Part shown: one piece after another, positions 19,301-29,205 of the stretch
Layout of the letters: the number at the start of each line of letters is the position of its first letter
Position numbering within the stretch: the first letter of the stretch is position 1
Source of the DNA: Globisporangium splendens
Lineage: Eukaryota > Oomycota > Peronosporomycetes > Pythiales > Pythiaceae
Reading direction: 5' to 3'
NCBI GenBank assembly: GCA_006386115.1
Contig: VFIW01000177.1
Coordinates: 1 to 58,095 of the forward strand
Length of the DNA stretch: 58,095 nt
Translations under genes and position numbers: made by a program
Notes under the pieces: model-generated
The model's database searches: none
The model's input: only the letters and a program-made list of their open reading frames with translations
Told to the model about the DNA's origin: nothing

Positions 19301-20582
19301 TGGAGAGCAAGTGTGGCGAGAAGAAGATTTGATTCAAAGCAACAATATGCGGAAAAATAGGCACCAGAATGTGGTCGCGCCAAACCTGCCAGTAAGAGAG
19401 TCCGGTACAGACGAAGATTTTTCTGCGGATAAGTGCGACCACTGGTTGTTCATTCAGATGCAATACTGTGCTGGCCGGAATCTGGGAGACTACTTGGTAC
19501 TGCCGAATCGACCAATGGAGTTACCGAAGCTGCTGCGGATATTTGTACAGATCGCCAGCGCACTTGCTCATGTGCATTCTTGCGGACTGATTCATCGTGA
19601 CCTGAAGCCAGCGAATATTTTCGTCGCAGACACAGAAGGCGATTCGATTAAACTAGGAGACTTTGGTCTGTCCCGATACGCTGCGAATGTCAACCTGAAT
19701 GGCCCCACAAGTGTCGAAGAGCACCATCAAGAGCTTTCGGCTAGTGTGACTACTTCAACGATGAACGCCACCAGTGGACAGTACCATTTGCATTCCACGT
19801 CGATCTGGTCAGTTTCTATGTCAAACGTGTCTGAAAGCAATGAGGTGACTGCCGGAGTGGGGACGTACCTGTATGCCAGTCCAGAACAAGTTGCCGGCAA
19901 GAAGTACAACGCAAAGACGGATGTGTACTCACTTGGAATGATTCTATTTGAATTGTGTCACGAGAGATTCACGACAACGATGGAAAGGTATATCGCATTG
20001 CGCAAAGCGCGCGAAAACGCTTTCCCACCCGAGTTCAAGTGGAACAAGAGATGTCCTGAGCTGATGGAGATGATCGCAAAGCTACTTAGTCATGATCCGG
20101 CTGCGCGTCCTTCTGCTGAAGATGTCGTCAAATGGGTCCAAGACTTGTACGAAACCAGTCTTGCCCAGCAAGCGATGGCTGTGATTCGTTCTCCGTCAAA
20201 CATGGCGCGACCATTTGGGAGTTTGGCGATGCCGAGTCTTGATCTCATGGGTTCCGGAGCAGTACTACCGTCGACGACGTTCTCTTTTCATGTGGAGGCG
20301 CAAACGGAGTCTTGTGGAGGAGAGAATGGTCCAGCGTGCGGCGAGCGGCGCTTGCCGAATCATAATTTATTGAAAGAGATTTGTGACGTGATTGGACAAG
20401 TGGGCAATGACCGAGTGGAGATCAAAAAATGCGGGTTGCAGCTCCAAGACGGTGTGCAGATTTTAGAGTTTGTATTAGACGCACCACCCGTACAAGCTGA
20501 AAGTGCTGGCGATTATTGCTACGACACAATCGTCGTTGCGATCGAAGCACTTCCAGGGGTTCGGCGGGTGCGAGCTCTTTAA
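16308..20582 (+). CDS. PERK-like eIF2alpha kinase (ER membrane)
   Basis: 1424 residues, single exon. A hydrophobic segment at about 20-42 acts as signal peptide or anchor. A luminal region follows with PQQ/propeller-like strands (GGLDGRVYAIDAWTGNMLW at about 78, a second copy near 230, a third near 335). A second membrane segment lies at about 518-545. After an acidic, Ser-rich linker comes the kinase: GKGGFGQV (about 855), AIKRV Lys (877), a large acidic insert (about 923-1042), HRDLKPANIF (1096), DFG (1118) and GTYLYASPEQVAGKKY. The insert and the HRDLKPANIF and LYASPEQ sequences are typical of eIF2alpha kinases, and the topology is that of PERK, which halts translation during ER stress. 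The last ~75 residues resemble an ACT-type fold, which is unusual. AATAAA occurs shortly after the stop (about 20611). Confidence 0.85.
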   Translation: MDQYDFDYSFLRSTWKRPISKLVLVTVMLLLSVCSCAIGTVASVPKRVAGGRSIPVPYEFSTAKLPGSKLEDIIVAGGLDGRVYAIDAWTGNMLWTFDSGGPMVDSSNCGVSPPQQQSQRHERDSSHRDSRPEPWRTTTVNVDGGLDTMQGKDELSIIEKQRQSTEMAAVTAAVMAELVPSYNGRLYHLSKSSIKELEMTMVDIINANGPVRLVDEGPDGESLSDIILFGEKRTEIFTLDASNGLIQPYYPVSPTASPVALSKDVLFGRSEFKTRAVHARNSSSTRCFKISEYFLQFTEQSHCTLMDDESTQTAHFPPDIIVLPKDPDASEEDEGSTITAYDPWTNKQLWEVEIPHFDVLAVFGISTTRGSTFYKWKVDGPSSNAFSKSKNQVLTDGADIKEKAKLPGSPTSAQHSVDSKREPSQPLDDADTSSESKQLTRVTSRSRDSIETHFRLRLLGNNYYLEPSSEDVSNFSGSESPSSAAAFHESDNNGIYEETQPRRKHRVFWKPIVNEGKRGVFITYYHVGAMMIGVTVGSLLIAWGCYVKGLSASIAHNAIKGSNQFFMSHVHQLTIERPGEESITISSVISRPLLMSAFDTPRTLPLLENGDSTSFSSSSININIDPATEAELMDKFARMSAIEAASALVSAGYSSTRSKVLQVGYEADSTGSPMSSAIVVRTPSNSVSLQLSKAVPTTSPGFDVDELDPSFDESFSDSNDEEKVSPSTVPPEISIFDRDNEHEEDRGEVHEDPVADRVTVEDDASVQSSEKSEATSWNSNTGSNLSSDDESSSSAESSAKNSDTSSSESDHQHLKERKGSDASSSDSSHANEAEVLFPFVCQSRFANEFEEISAIGKGGFGQVILAENRLDGRKYAIKRVGLHLKNQTSKTLQKFLREVKILALLDHPNIVRYYQAWLEKVEESSSTGLFTVSSDLDSSRAGGPNRNYSMSNLLAPISEMEFSDNQPNRMDFYSNGGALDDDDDGGFMWERDSSSELSGEQVWREEDLIQSNNMRKNRHQNVVAPNLPVRESGTDEDFSADKCDHWLFIQMQYCAGRNLGDYLVLPNRPMELPKLLRIFVQIASALAHVHSCGLIHRDLKPANIFVADTEGDSIKLGDFGLSRYAANVNLNGPTSVEEHHQELSASVTTSTMNATSGQYHLHSTSIWSVSMSNVSESNEVTAGVGTYLYASPEQVAGKKYNAKTDVYSLGMILFELCHERFTTTMERYIALRKARENAFPPEFKWNKRCPELMEMIAKLLSHDPAARPSAEDVVKWVQDLYETSLAQQAMAVIRSPSNMARPFGSLAMPSLDLMGSGAVLPSTTFSFHVEAQTESCGGENGPACGERRLPNHNLLKEICDVIGQVGNDRVEIKKCGLQLQDGVQILEFVLDAPPVQAESAGDYCYDTIVVAIEALPGVRRVRAL

Positions 20583-21817
20583 CGCAGCCCGGTCCGTTAA
20601 ACAAAAGAGAAATAAACAAACGCACAGAGTACCCAGGTAAATTATTGTAACTGGAGACAGGAATGCTTTACGAATGTGATTCAACCATCAAATGCGTCAT
20701 TTTGAAACCGTGTGCACTTGCTACCTTGCAACACGCTTTCAAATTGGTCACTTGACAGCACGAGGATACAACAAAATATCGCAACGGGAACTCCGGTGGT
20801 CTTGTCGAGTACCCTTTAAGAGTGCTTGTGCTATTCGCCTCTACAGTACTGACACAAGCAGCAGAGCGAACTTCGATGGCAGCAACACCCTGCACAAACA
20901 ACTTGCTGGACTACGACAGCTGCGACTCGAAGAGATGCGAGACCAAGAAAGAAGTTCATTTTCCCGTCATGATGTCTTTTACTTCAGCTGTTGTGTGTGT
21001 TTCTGGTGCATACACACCGACGTTTTTGTTCTTTTACAGGAATCTAAAAAGAGGGGTCACCGAATCCAACGTTCGTGCTGATGAAAAAGCGCAAGATGCC
21101 CTCAAGCAGGTAGACGACGGTCATGATGATGATGATGGCATATCGCTGGTCTCCACAACTCAGCTCGAAATAAAACCGCGGTTCAGCAATTGAGGTTTTA
21201 TCTGCCAGTATGACTAGGTTGACAACAATGCGGTTTAATGATGCTGCCAATATCAGTTTCCGACATTTTCGACTGATGCAGAAGGGACAAGCCAATTACG
21301 ACACAAGTCGATTAGTTCGCCCTCTTCCGCCAATACTCTCGCTCATCCAATTGACGGCAACATGCTGTGCACTGTCTGGTGCGAACGGTGCTGATAAAGA
21401 AAGCGCTGCAGCAGCGTGAGCGCATCTGTGAATGACAGTGTGCCCAGAGATGCAGTCGGAAAAGGACGATGGTCCACAATCTGGGCGTCTTTCAATTGCT
21501 CCCTTCATTACGATCGAAACACTGGGTGTTGTTCGAGTTGAAGTTCTGATTCAACTGGAGATATGGATGTGTTGTCTGCGCGGCCAAGGTATGTTTTGAC
21601 AGAGTGCACCTGTGAAGATACAACCTTCTATATGTCGACAGAAACTTGCGTGAACCGCAGATGCACTTCTAGATGAATCCACAGCGGTTGAGTTCGCTCT
21701 TTCATTCTGGATTTCGCCGCCGTCTGCCGAAGCCCCCGAATTCCAAGTCCTCTAGACCTTGACCTCGCTGTTGTCGATACCAACAGTACACGAGGTTCGC
21801 AGACGTCATTCAGGAGT
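20583..21817. other. Intergenic region between the kinase and the lectin-repeat gene
   Basis: About 1.2 kb with no firm gene. It includes the AATAAA of the kinase gene and one weak candidate ORF (20876-21193) listed separately. Confidence 0.45.
20876..21193 (+). CDS. Possible small ORF, function unknown
   Basis: 105 codons from the first ATG. It has a hydrophobic stretch (FTSAVVCVSGAYTPTFLFF) and an acidic tail with DDDDG. The middle ends in TTCTTTTACAG, which looks like an intron acceptor, so the hydrophobic part may be an intron rather than protein. I recognise no family and am not convinced it is coding. Confidence 0.2.
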   Translation: MAATPCTNNLLDYDSCDSKRCETKKEVHFPVMMSFTSAVVCVSGAYTPTFLFFYRNLKRGVTESNVRADEKAQDALKQVDDGHDDDDGISLVSTTQLEIKPRFSN

Positions 21818-24800
21818 ATGAAGACCAGCAGCGCAGCGTACGCGCAAGCGGTCCTAGCGTCCGTTTTCGCGTTGGCAACCACGAATCCAGCATCAGTCTT
21901 TGGATTCGATATCCTGCAACATGGTCTGAGTGCCAACGGCAACAACTGTCTTCAAGTGCGTAGCGATACGTCGACCTTGATGAGTTCCTGGTGCTCTGGC
22001 AGCGACGACCAACTATTCGACTTTGCCGATCGTCATACTCTACGTATTGGCTCTGGAAATGCTGACGAGTGCCTTCAGTTTTTCGAGGATAACTCGGTAA
22101 GAGCGGTGCCATGCACTACGAACGCTGCGACTCAGCAATGGCGCGCTAGGTACGATGGATCTCTTGCAGCGACCGGATATACCAAGTTTGGCAAGTGCCT
22201 CACTGCGAACTCCACCGAGAATGGTGCGGCGACGCTGCAAGCGTGTAGCCCTGGAACGCTATCTCAAGTATTCCGGTCGTCGGTGCTGGTCGCTGACACA
22301 AGTGACGTCCTGAGTGCGAACGGAGTGTGTCTTAACTTTGCTGGAGGCACTGCAGCCACGACACTCTCCTGTCACGGCGGCAGCAGCCAACTCTGGGCAT
22401 ACTCGTTTGACGACGAAATCCGCAACGCAGACAGCTGCTTAGAGTACGACAAAGTGAGTCTGGCAAGAGTCTCTGTGGTCAAGTGCAGCGGGTCGAGTGC
22501 GCAAAAGTGGCTGCTAGACTCGGTGTCAGGTAAAGTCACTCCATCGGCTCAACCTTCACGTTGTCTTGATTTTACAAACTACGCGCCTGTGCTCGTGGTG
22601 TGCGGATCGCCGTTACCGAAGGCGCAAGTGTTCAACGCTAATGTGTTGCTCTCGGCGCGTGACCGGAACTTGAGGCGTACGATGATCCAAGCACCTGGTA
22701 TCTACACTGGCAACAACTGTGTCACGGTGAACCGAGCGACCAAGGATGTGCACATTGCGCCGTGCTCGAGAAATGTCGACATGTGGTGGGAAATCACCAG
22801 CGCCAAGACCATGAAGCTTGCCGGTGAGCAGTGTATCGACCTATCCACGACAGAAAATGGACGCGTCACGTACAACTCGTGTAATGGCAAGCCGAACCAG
22901 CAATGGAGCTGGAACGCTACGACTGGGACAGTGGCGTCCGTGGCGCAGCCTGACAGATGCCTCACGTTCATCACCGTCAACGTCACGGGATGGGAGAACA
23001 TCAAGTTTTCTGCGCAGACTTGCGGCGCCGTCACGTTGAAGGCTCTTGAGAACCAAGTTTTGCGCGCTCGCGATTTCTCGGACATCTTGCCCAGCTATTC
23101 ACGCGCCGACGCGCAGCAGAGCTTCTGCAGTCAACGTTCGCAGCGTCCAAACGATCTCCAATTCCTGCGCGACACGCTTTTTTGGTCCAAGAAAGACGTG
23201 AAGGCTTTGGTGCCGACAACCCTGAGCAGTCCGCGAGAAGAGTACAACTACTACACAAGCGTCGTACTTGAAAGTCTCTCTGCAGTGCTGGGCACTGACG
23301 CTAGACTGTTGACTGAAGGCGAGATTGCGGACAAACTCAGTGCGCGGACGAATGGCGTGCTCGCATTGTTTGACCTAAGCGAGCTCATGTGCAAAGTACG
23401 AGAGCGCGACGCTGAGTTGCATCTAAAGATTACCGGCTGGCTCAACATCAGCAGCAAACCTACGAGCGAGCGGCTCATCGGCGTTGTCAACTACTTGCGT
23501 ATGGCGAACCTGCAGCTACAGCTCGCGGTTCTTCCGCTTGATTCCGCACTGCTAGGCTTCGTGAGTGACCACATCGCCACTTCTATCAACGATGCTCTCC
23601 GTAGTCATCTCTCTAACAACGACCTCAAAGGGCTTAATGCTTTTGTGTCGTCGTCGGACATGAGCTGGTTCGTGCAGGTAATACAACCGTTGTGCACTGC
23701 GAGACCGAGACTTGCCGTGTGCTCCGCCACGTATTTTCCTGGCTTGATTCTCGCCCGTCAGGATCTGTTGGACGAGATCGCGACCAGTACCAATGCCTCG
23801 CTCAAGACGAACGAGCTCGTCACACTGGAGGTGCTATCAAAAGCGGATACGTTCATGCAGATTTTCCATGAGGGTCTGGCGTCGGGAAGTCCAGTAGATG
23901 CGACTGTATGGCAGTCGTTCGTGCAGCTCGCTATCTTTGGTGCCGTCCGTCCTATCACGCTGTATCCGCCAAAAGACTTGCTTCACACGACGTCCAATAG
24001 CGAGCTGATGATGATCCTAACGCTGTGGCCCTACTTCACGACCGAAGAAATGAGCAGTGCGGCATGGGGTCCATTCTTCACTGCTTTTAGCGATCAATTC
24101 TACGATGCGCGGCGCCTCGAGATCCAGCGGATCGTGTACTCGTCCCGAGTGCAAACCCTCGAAGCGTACTTTGACGGTCGCAGCAGCGACATGAATACTC
24201 TGGCGACCCAGATTCTACCGCGTGTGTGCACTCGTTTCCCAGCATTCAGGGCATGCTTGCTTACCAAGTTCCACGCACTCACGAACGCACGTGCCGAGCT
24301 GCAACGACGCGTCATGACCGTCGGGAAAGTGACAGGTGAGGTTCTGTCACTAGCAGAGAAGTTTGCTACGGTGTTTGGGACCAGCGCCGCTCAAAGCGAT
24401 GATTTGTGGACCACTACTGCAGTACGCCTGCTCTTTAGCTCTGTCGAGCTGCAGATTTACTCAGCAAAGAATTTGCTTACAACGGCGACGCCTGGATCAT
24501 TCCTGATGCTTTACACCGTCTTCACTCAATACTCGAATGCAATGGCCCCACTTTTGCCATACTTCACGTTTCTGAGCGACCAGGTCTCGGCTGCGCATTT
24601 CAGCGCGATCAACACACTCATTGCTGACCGAAACGTCGATGGCATGGTTGTGTACGTGGACCCGCTCAGCAATTCTACAACCAGCGACCTTGGCGTCTTC
24701 GGCGAATCTGTTCTGCCGCTGCTGTGCAACAACCCAAACAATCCCGAGTTTTCCGTATGCAAGCTGCAGGATTTCCACTCGGGGCTCCGCCAGGTGATCG

Positions 24801-27463
24801 TGTTTGAAAAGTCTCGGCGCGCGCGCACAGTTTCGCTGGTTGATGTTGCTGAAGTGGACGTTCGCAAGCAACTTGATGTGATCGACGGCGAGAGCAAGCA
24901 GTTCGAGATTATCACGACGATCCAGGACGCAGCAAACCAAATCGGACAGAAGGTGCAGGAAGAGAGCGAAAAGATTCAAGCTACTGTCGCCACTGAGTCG
25001 GCGTTCATCCGCGCGGATATCGCTGCGAGTACGCAGGCTTTGTACGAGAAGATGGGTGACGAAGGGCGAGCATTGCAGGCAACGATTGAAGCTAGCTCAC
25101 GCGAGTTGGAAGACACTATCGGCGCTGCTGCCGACGTTATTCGACAGGAGATTGCCGACAACACACAACTCCTGTACGAAAAGATGGACGATGAGGCCAG
25201 AGCGCTGCAGAACACGATCAACGAAAATACGCAGAAACTGTCAACGCAGATCGGTGCCGAAGCTCAAGCGACGCGGAAGTTGGTGAATGACGCGACGAGC
25301 CAGTTGTACAACAAAATTGGCGAGGAAGGTCAAGCAATTCGTGGCAAGATCGACGAGTCAACTAGCAAGTTGTACAACAAGATCGGGGAAGAAAGTCAGG
25401 CTATTCGAACCAAAATTGACCAATCCACGGACAAGCTGTACAACAAAATCGGCGAGGAAGGTCAGAAGACGCGGGACAAAGTGGACGAGTCGAGGCGTCA
25501 GCTCACGACCGTGATCAATACGAACGCGGCCAAGTTGGAGTCCAAAGTTGCATCGAGCACAAGCACGATCATGAGAGGGATCAAGACTGGGTTTAAGGAC
25601 GTTGGTGATGTGCTCAAGCCTGAAAATGTGAGACTTCTAAGCAGTCTCACAAAGTCACACAACGCTTTTCTAGTGGTCACTGAAGATTCTCAACTGGAGG
25701 AGGATATCGATCTCATCGATGAGCTAGTTGATGACGAAGAAATTGAAGACAAAGGTGCAGCTTTGGTTGCAACTGCAATGCGTCATTGCATGTATGCTGT
25801 TCGGTCGGCCGTAGAACTGGTGAATCCAGTCGGAGCCCTGATCGAAGATCCAAGAGCTGAACTTGAAATCCAGCCGCAATTGAACTCTATGAACACCGCG
25901 ATCTCGCAATTGAGCAGATTGCCATTGTGGAACAATGACCTTTCGGTAAGCCGATTTGCAGCCTCATGTTCGGTTGTTCGCTCAGTAACGAAGCCAATTG
26001 AGACGCTCAAAGAGTCGCTCGGGGAATCGTTCTCATCAGATATTGAAGACGTACTTGGAGAAAGCGATTCAAGTTTAACAGCATCTGAACGCACGAGAAT
26101 TGAAAACTACCTGACTGCACTCTACGACGAGTACGAGATGCCATTTGTGCAAAAGACCTTTCTTGACATCCAAGAGTCGGCGCGAGTAATGATGATCTTC
26201 ACAATAGACACTATGGCACCCAAAGACCGTTCTGCTGTGAAAGAACTCACGGAAAGAGCGTCACGAGTGTTCTCGAAGCTTGTGAGCATGTTCGGCCAAC
26301 TGTCAAGACAATACGAAGAACTGGGCAAAGACGTTCAAGCTGCGTCACAAGCATGGTCTGCAAGCAGGCTTCTGAGTGACATAAAAAAGTTGCCAAGCGG
26401 GCGTCGGCTTCAATCCGCTGCTTCGACGTTCAAACCGATTTATGCGATGGCTTATGCTGGACTCACCAAGCTCTTCATGCAGTACAAGGTTCAACAAGCC
26501 GCACTCCAGTTTTGCAAGTTTTACGAGTACAAACTCGGCGGTACCGCGCCATCCATGTGCGGGAGTTCCAAATATTACACACCAGAAGACATCCAGTTGA
26601 TGCGCGCGTATCAGCCTCCGACGTACAAGTCCACATCGTTAGTTGCGTACCTGCCGACGAAGCCGTCTCGCTCCAGCGACGACACCAACATACTGTCAGG
26701 TCCGTACCTTGACCTGGAGAGTCTGCTCTTGGGAAAGAAGGTGTTGTTTTCACTACCGGTAGACGACATCGGGTGGCTGAAGCAATACAAATGGGTCATC
26801 CCCACCGAGACTGAAACGAGCCTCGCCGGCGCCTACATTCAGTCGATGCAGATCATGTGGCCAGTCACGATAAACGATTCCTCTTCGACAAGTCTAAACC
26901 CCTTCACCATGGTCTCCACCGTCGATATTAGCATGACGCAACAGCTTAACGCCAGGAACAACAAGACTTTCGTTCTCCCATCAACCAGGCTGCAGTTCTC
27001 AGCGTCTATCAATGAACCAGCGTGTCCAGCCACGAGCGAGATCATGAATCCCTACCACCAGATCGCCAAGTGTGTCAAGAGCGACGACACATCACGTCTT
27101 TGCGTTTACGAAGACAGTGAGGTGTCACGCACCGATCTCTTACCGAGCCTCTTTTCACAATGGGAGATCTCCATGCCGCGTGATGGCGGAGGAAATACAG
27201 GAAAAGGGTACAACGTCGCACTTCCCAGTGTGAATGGTGCTGACACAGTGGATCTGAATGTAGTCGTGCTTCTCAAGATCGTTCGCGTCGCAAGCACGAG
27301 TGCGTCCACGATGGCGAGCGCTGCGACGGAAGCCGTCGGTATCACTGCTGATCCTGTGTGTTGTGCCAACGACGAGTACTATACGGGCATGAAATGCGTC
27401 AAGTGTCCAGTGGGCTCCACAGGCGCACTCAACGGGTATTCCTGCCAACGGACGCAGTCTTAG
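21818..27463 (+). CDS. Large secreted protein: ricin-B-type lectin repeats, coiled-coil repeats, Cys-rich tail
   Basis: 1881 residues, single exon. A signal peptide (MKTSSAAYAQAVLASVFALA...) is followed to about residue 420 by beta-trefoil-like sequence with QxW motifs (TQQW, SQLW, AQKW, NQQW), as in ricin-B-type carbohydrate-binding domains. Residues about 420-1020 are helical and unrecognised. From about 1024 to 1248 come coiled-coil repeats, including three nearly identical 22-residue units around LYNKIGEEGQAIR. A large C-terminal region follows and ends in a Cys-rich motif (CCANDEYYTGMKCVKCPVGS) like ephrin-receptor/GCC2-GCC3 modules. No transmembrane anchor is evident. It is probably a secreted or cell-surface adhesin-like protein; the role is not known. 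AATAAA follows at about 27535. Confidence 0.85.
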   Translation: MKTSSAAYAQAVLASVFALATTNPASVFGFDILQHGLSANGNNCLQVRSDTSTLMSSWCSGSDDQLFDFADRHTLRIGSGNADECLQFFEDNSVRAVPCTTNAATQQWRARYDGSLAATGYTKFGKCLTANSTENGAATLQACSPGTLSQVFRSSVLVADTSDVLSANGVCLNFAGGTAATTLSCHGGSSQLWAYSFDDEIRNADSCLEYDKVSLARVSVVKCSGSSAQKWLLDSVSGKVTPSAQPSRCLDFTNYAPVLVVCGSPLPKAQVFNANVLLSARDRNLRRTMIQAPGIYTGNNCVTVNRATKDVHIAPCSRNVDMWWEITSAKTMKLAGEQCIDLSTTENGRVTYNSCNGKPNQQWSWNATTGTVASVAQPDRCLTFITVNVTGWENIKFSAQTCGAVTLKALENQVLRARDFSDILPSYSRADAQQSFCSQRSQRPNDLQFLRDTLFWSKKDVKALVPTTLSSPREEYNYYTSVVLESLSAVLGTDARLLTEGEIADKLSARTNGVLALFDLSELMCKVRERDAELHLKITGWLNISSKPTSERLIGVVNYLRMANLQLQLAVLPLDSALLGFVSDHIATSINDALRSHLSNNDLKGLNAFVSSSDMSWFVQVIQPLCTARPRLAVCSATYFPGLILARQDLLDEIATSTNASLKTNELVTLEVLSKADTFMQIFHEGLASGSPVDATVWQSFVQLAIFGAVRPITLYPPKDLLHTTSNSELMMILTLWPYFTTEEMSSAAWGPFFTAFSDQFYDARRLEIQRIVYSSRVQTLEAYFDGRSSDMNTLATQILPRVCTRFPAFRACLLTKFHALTNARAELQRRVMTVGKVTGEVLSLAEKFATVFGTSAAQSDDLWTTTAVRLLFSSVELQIYSAKNLLTTATPGSFLMLYTVFTQYSNAMAPLLPYFTFLSDQVSAAHFSAINTLIADRNVDGMVVYVDPLSNSTTSDLGVFGESVLPLLCNNPNNPEFSVCKLQDFHSGLRQVIVFEKSRRARTVSLVDVAEVDVRKQLDVIDGESKQFEIITTIQDAANQIGQKVQEESEKIQATVATESAFIRADIAASTQALYEKMGDEGRALQATIEASSRELEDTIGAAADVIRQEIADNTQLLYEKMDDEARALQNTINENTQKLSTQIGAEAQATRKLVNDATSQLYNKIGEEGQAIRGKIDESTSKLYNKIGEESQAIRTKIDQSTDKLYNKIGEEGQKTRDKVDESRRQLTTVINTNAAKLESKVASSTSTIMRGIKTGFKDVGDVLKPENVRLLSSLTKSHNAFLVVTEDSQLEEDIDLIDELVDDEEIEDKGAALVATAMRHCMYAVRSAVELVNPVGALIEDPRAELEIQPQLNSMNTAISQLSRLPLWNNDLSVSRFAASCSVVRSVTKPIETLKESLGESFSSDIEDVLGESDSSLTASERTRIENYLTALYDEYEMPFVQKTFLDIQESARVMMIFTIDTMAPKDRSAVKELTERASRVFSKLVSMFGQLSRQYEELGKDVQAASQAWSASRLLSDIKKLPSGRRLQSAASTFKPIYAMAYAGLTKLFMQYKVQQAALQFCKFYEYKLGGTAPSMCGSSKYYTPEDIQLMRAYQPPTYKSTSLVAYLPTKPSRSSDDTNILSGPYLDLESLLLGKKVLFSLPVDDIGWLKQYKWVIPTETETSLAGAYIQSMQIMWPVTINDSSSTSLNPFTMVSTVDISMTQQLNARNNKTFVLPSTRLQFSASINEPACPATSEIMNPYHQIAKCVKSDDTSRLCVYEDSEVSRTDLLPSLFSQWEISMPRDGGGNTGKGYNVALPSVNGADTVDLNVVVLLKIVRVASTSASTMASAATEAVGITADPVCCANDEYYTGMKCVKCPVGSTGALNGYSCQRTQS

Positions 27464-28051
27464 GTGCTAGCTCTACACGATGAAAACAGGCAACGTTTCT
27501 GCTTTTAGCGTTCTCGTGCAAGAAGCTGCAACGAATAAAGAACTGCTGCCGATTTGATTTAGTTTTTCAGTGAGGTACATTATGCTGCGTCTAAAGCGAG
27601 CAAGATGTCCTTAAGCATGCGAACATGCAAAGCGCAGGGCTCAGAGGACCACTTTAATGCCTTCTTGGCGCCTTCGCTCAGTGCTGGGCATGTGCTCGTT
27701 GTCGCTTCTCGCCTCAGAGCGACAGCGCCGAGCACACATGAGAAGGCTTTTGCGCAGCTGGTTGTCAGTGACGAGCTGCGGTGATTGGTGGAAAAAGTAC
27801 AACGAGTCACATTTCTATCGAATGGAGAGTGCAGAAATAAACAGCCGTCGCTGTGGTTCGAATGCAAGATGTTGTTTGGCGATGCAACAAAAAAGACCGA
27901 GTGTCAAATTTGTCTGTGTCGGTTAGGATATATTCATCTCATTAATCCTGCAAAGAGTGAACATTGAATATCGAATTGGAGAGGTCTGGCTGTACCTGTG
28001 CTGCTTCCTGTTTCGAAGTGGGTGAGTCATTTTGAACAGGGGCTGAACGAA
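27464..28051. other. Intergenic region before the Myb/SANT-like gene
   Basis: Holds the 3' UTR of the lectin protein (AATAAA near 27535). Short open frames on both strands show no recognisable protein. Confidence 0.45.
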
Positions 28052-29205
28052 ATGGTGCTGTTCACGGAGGCTGAGACGATGCTGCTGCTGGACATCTATC
28101 TGCATCTGCGGACCATGCCGCAGAACGTAACGACAAGCGGTGTGCTGCTCAAGGTCGCAGCGCGCGATGAGCTTACGCGCGCCCTGAACAAGTCCGCGTA
28201 CGACCGCGACAGTCCCTGGACAGGTACGCTTTTTCGCTCTCGTTGTAGATGACCAGCATCATGGGAGTTGTCACTGAAAGCAAGAATGTTCTTCTCCTAC
28301 GCGATGTATAGAGAGTCAAGTCTCCGTCAAGTTTAAGAATATGCGCATCGAGTACGCGCTGTATAAGTGGCTAGAAGCGCAACCAGGTACCTTGTGTAAT
28401 TGCAATTGCGGTGGAAAATGGCTGTGCTGTCGAATGTGATCGCTCACAAAGGCTTCGATTCCTATGACTAGGGTTTTGTCAAGACGGGCAAGGACTGTCC
28501 GACGAGTGGTGGTCTGAGATCAAAGCGAAGCGGCCAAAAGCGCACGTCTTCAAAGGCAAACTTCCATGGCCCTTTGCTGAGAAGATGGCGATCATTCTCT
28601 GTGATGTTCCATACAGAAACATTATCGGCGCGCGCAATGCCAAGCGTATTCGGCAATTGTTGCATGAAGATTTCCGTGGAGCAGAACCGGTCGAAGCGGA
28701 TATTTTAGAAATTGAGCGTAGCACTCAAGAGCGTGAAGAGAACGATGGAGGAGGTGACATGACGGAGGCGGCTAGCACTGATGAGCCTCTCAGATCACCG
28801 TTGAAAAGGAATCGCGACCAGGAGGAACTTTCCGACAACGAAGGACAGCCCAATAGGAGGAAAACGAAGAAGATGTCGGCGTCCAATGGTGACTCGCCGC
28901 TAACACAACGTGAGCGGCAGGAATCGCTGACCAAATCCGTGGAGCAGTGTTCGACAGCAGCAGCAGGCATGGCGCGCGGCTTCCAGGAGCTGGTAGGGGT
29001 TTTCCAAGTCCAAGCCGACAAATATCGGGAAACCGAGATCTCACGAGCCAGTGAGAGCGTCGTGCAAGAACAGCGGCAGGTGCTTCTGTCGATCGCCAAG
29101 TCTCTCGAGCAGAGCACCCGAGCAACCGCAGACATGGCACGAGGGTACCATGACCTCATTCAGCATTTCATTCGCGAGTCGAATGCAAACAATGCGAGCG
29201 GATAG
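28052..29205 (+). CDS. Myb/SANT-like DNA-binding protein (3 exons)
   Basis: Exons 28052-28223, 28312-28386 and 28472-29205 join in frame (introns of 88 and 85 bases, GT..TAG) to give about 326 residues. The start is the first ATG in the exon 1 frame; a non-ATG extension upstream is open. The first ~130 residues match the Myb/SANT-like domain seen in many plant and oomycete proteins and in Harbinger-type transposon partners: an N-terminal helix with acidic and Leu residues, VKFKNMRIEYALYKWLEAQPGF, then DEWWSEIKAKRPKAHVFKG. The tail is acidic, has KRNRDQEE and RRKTKKM basic patches, and ends in two related helices (SVEQCSTAAAGMARGFQELV and SLEQSTRATADMARGYHDLI) that probably dimerise. It may be a transcription factor or a domesticated transposon protein. 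Confidence 0.7.
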
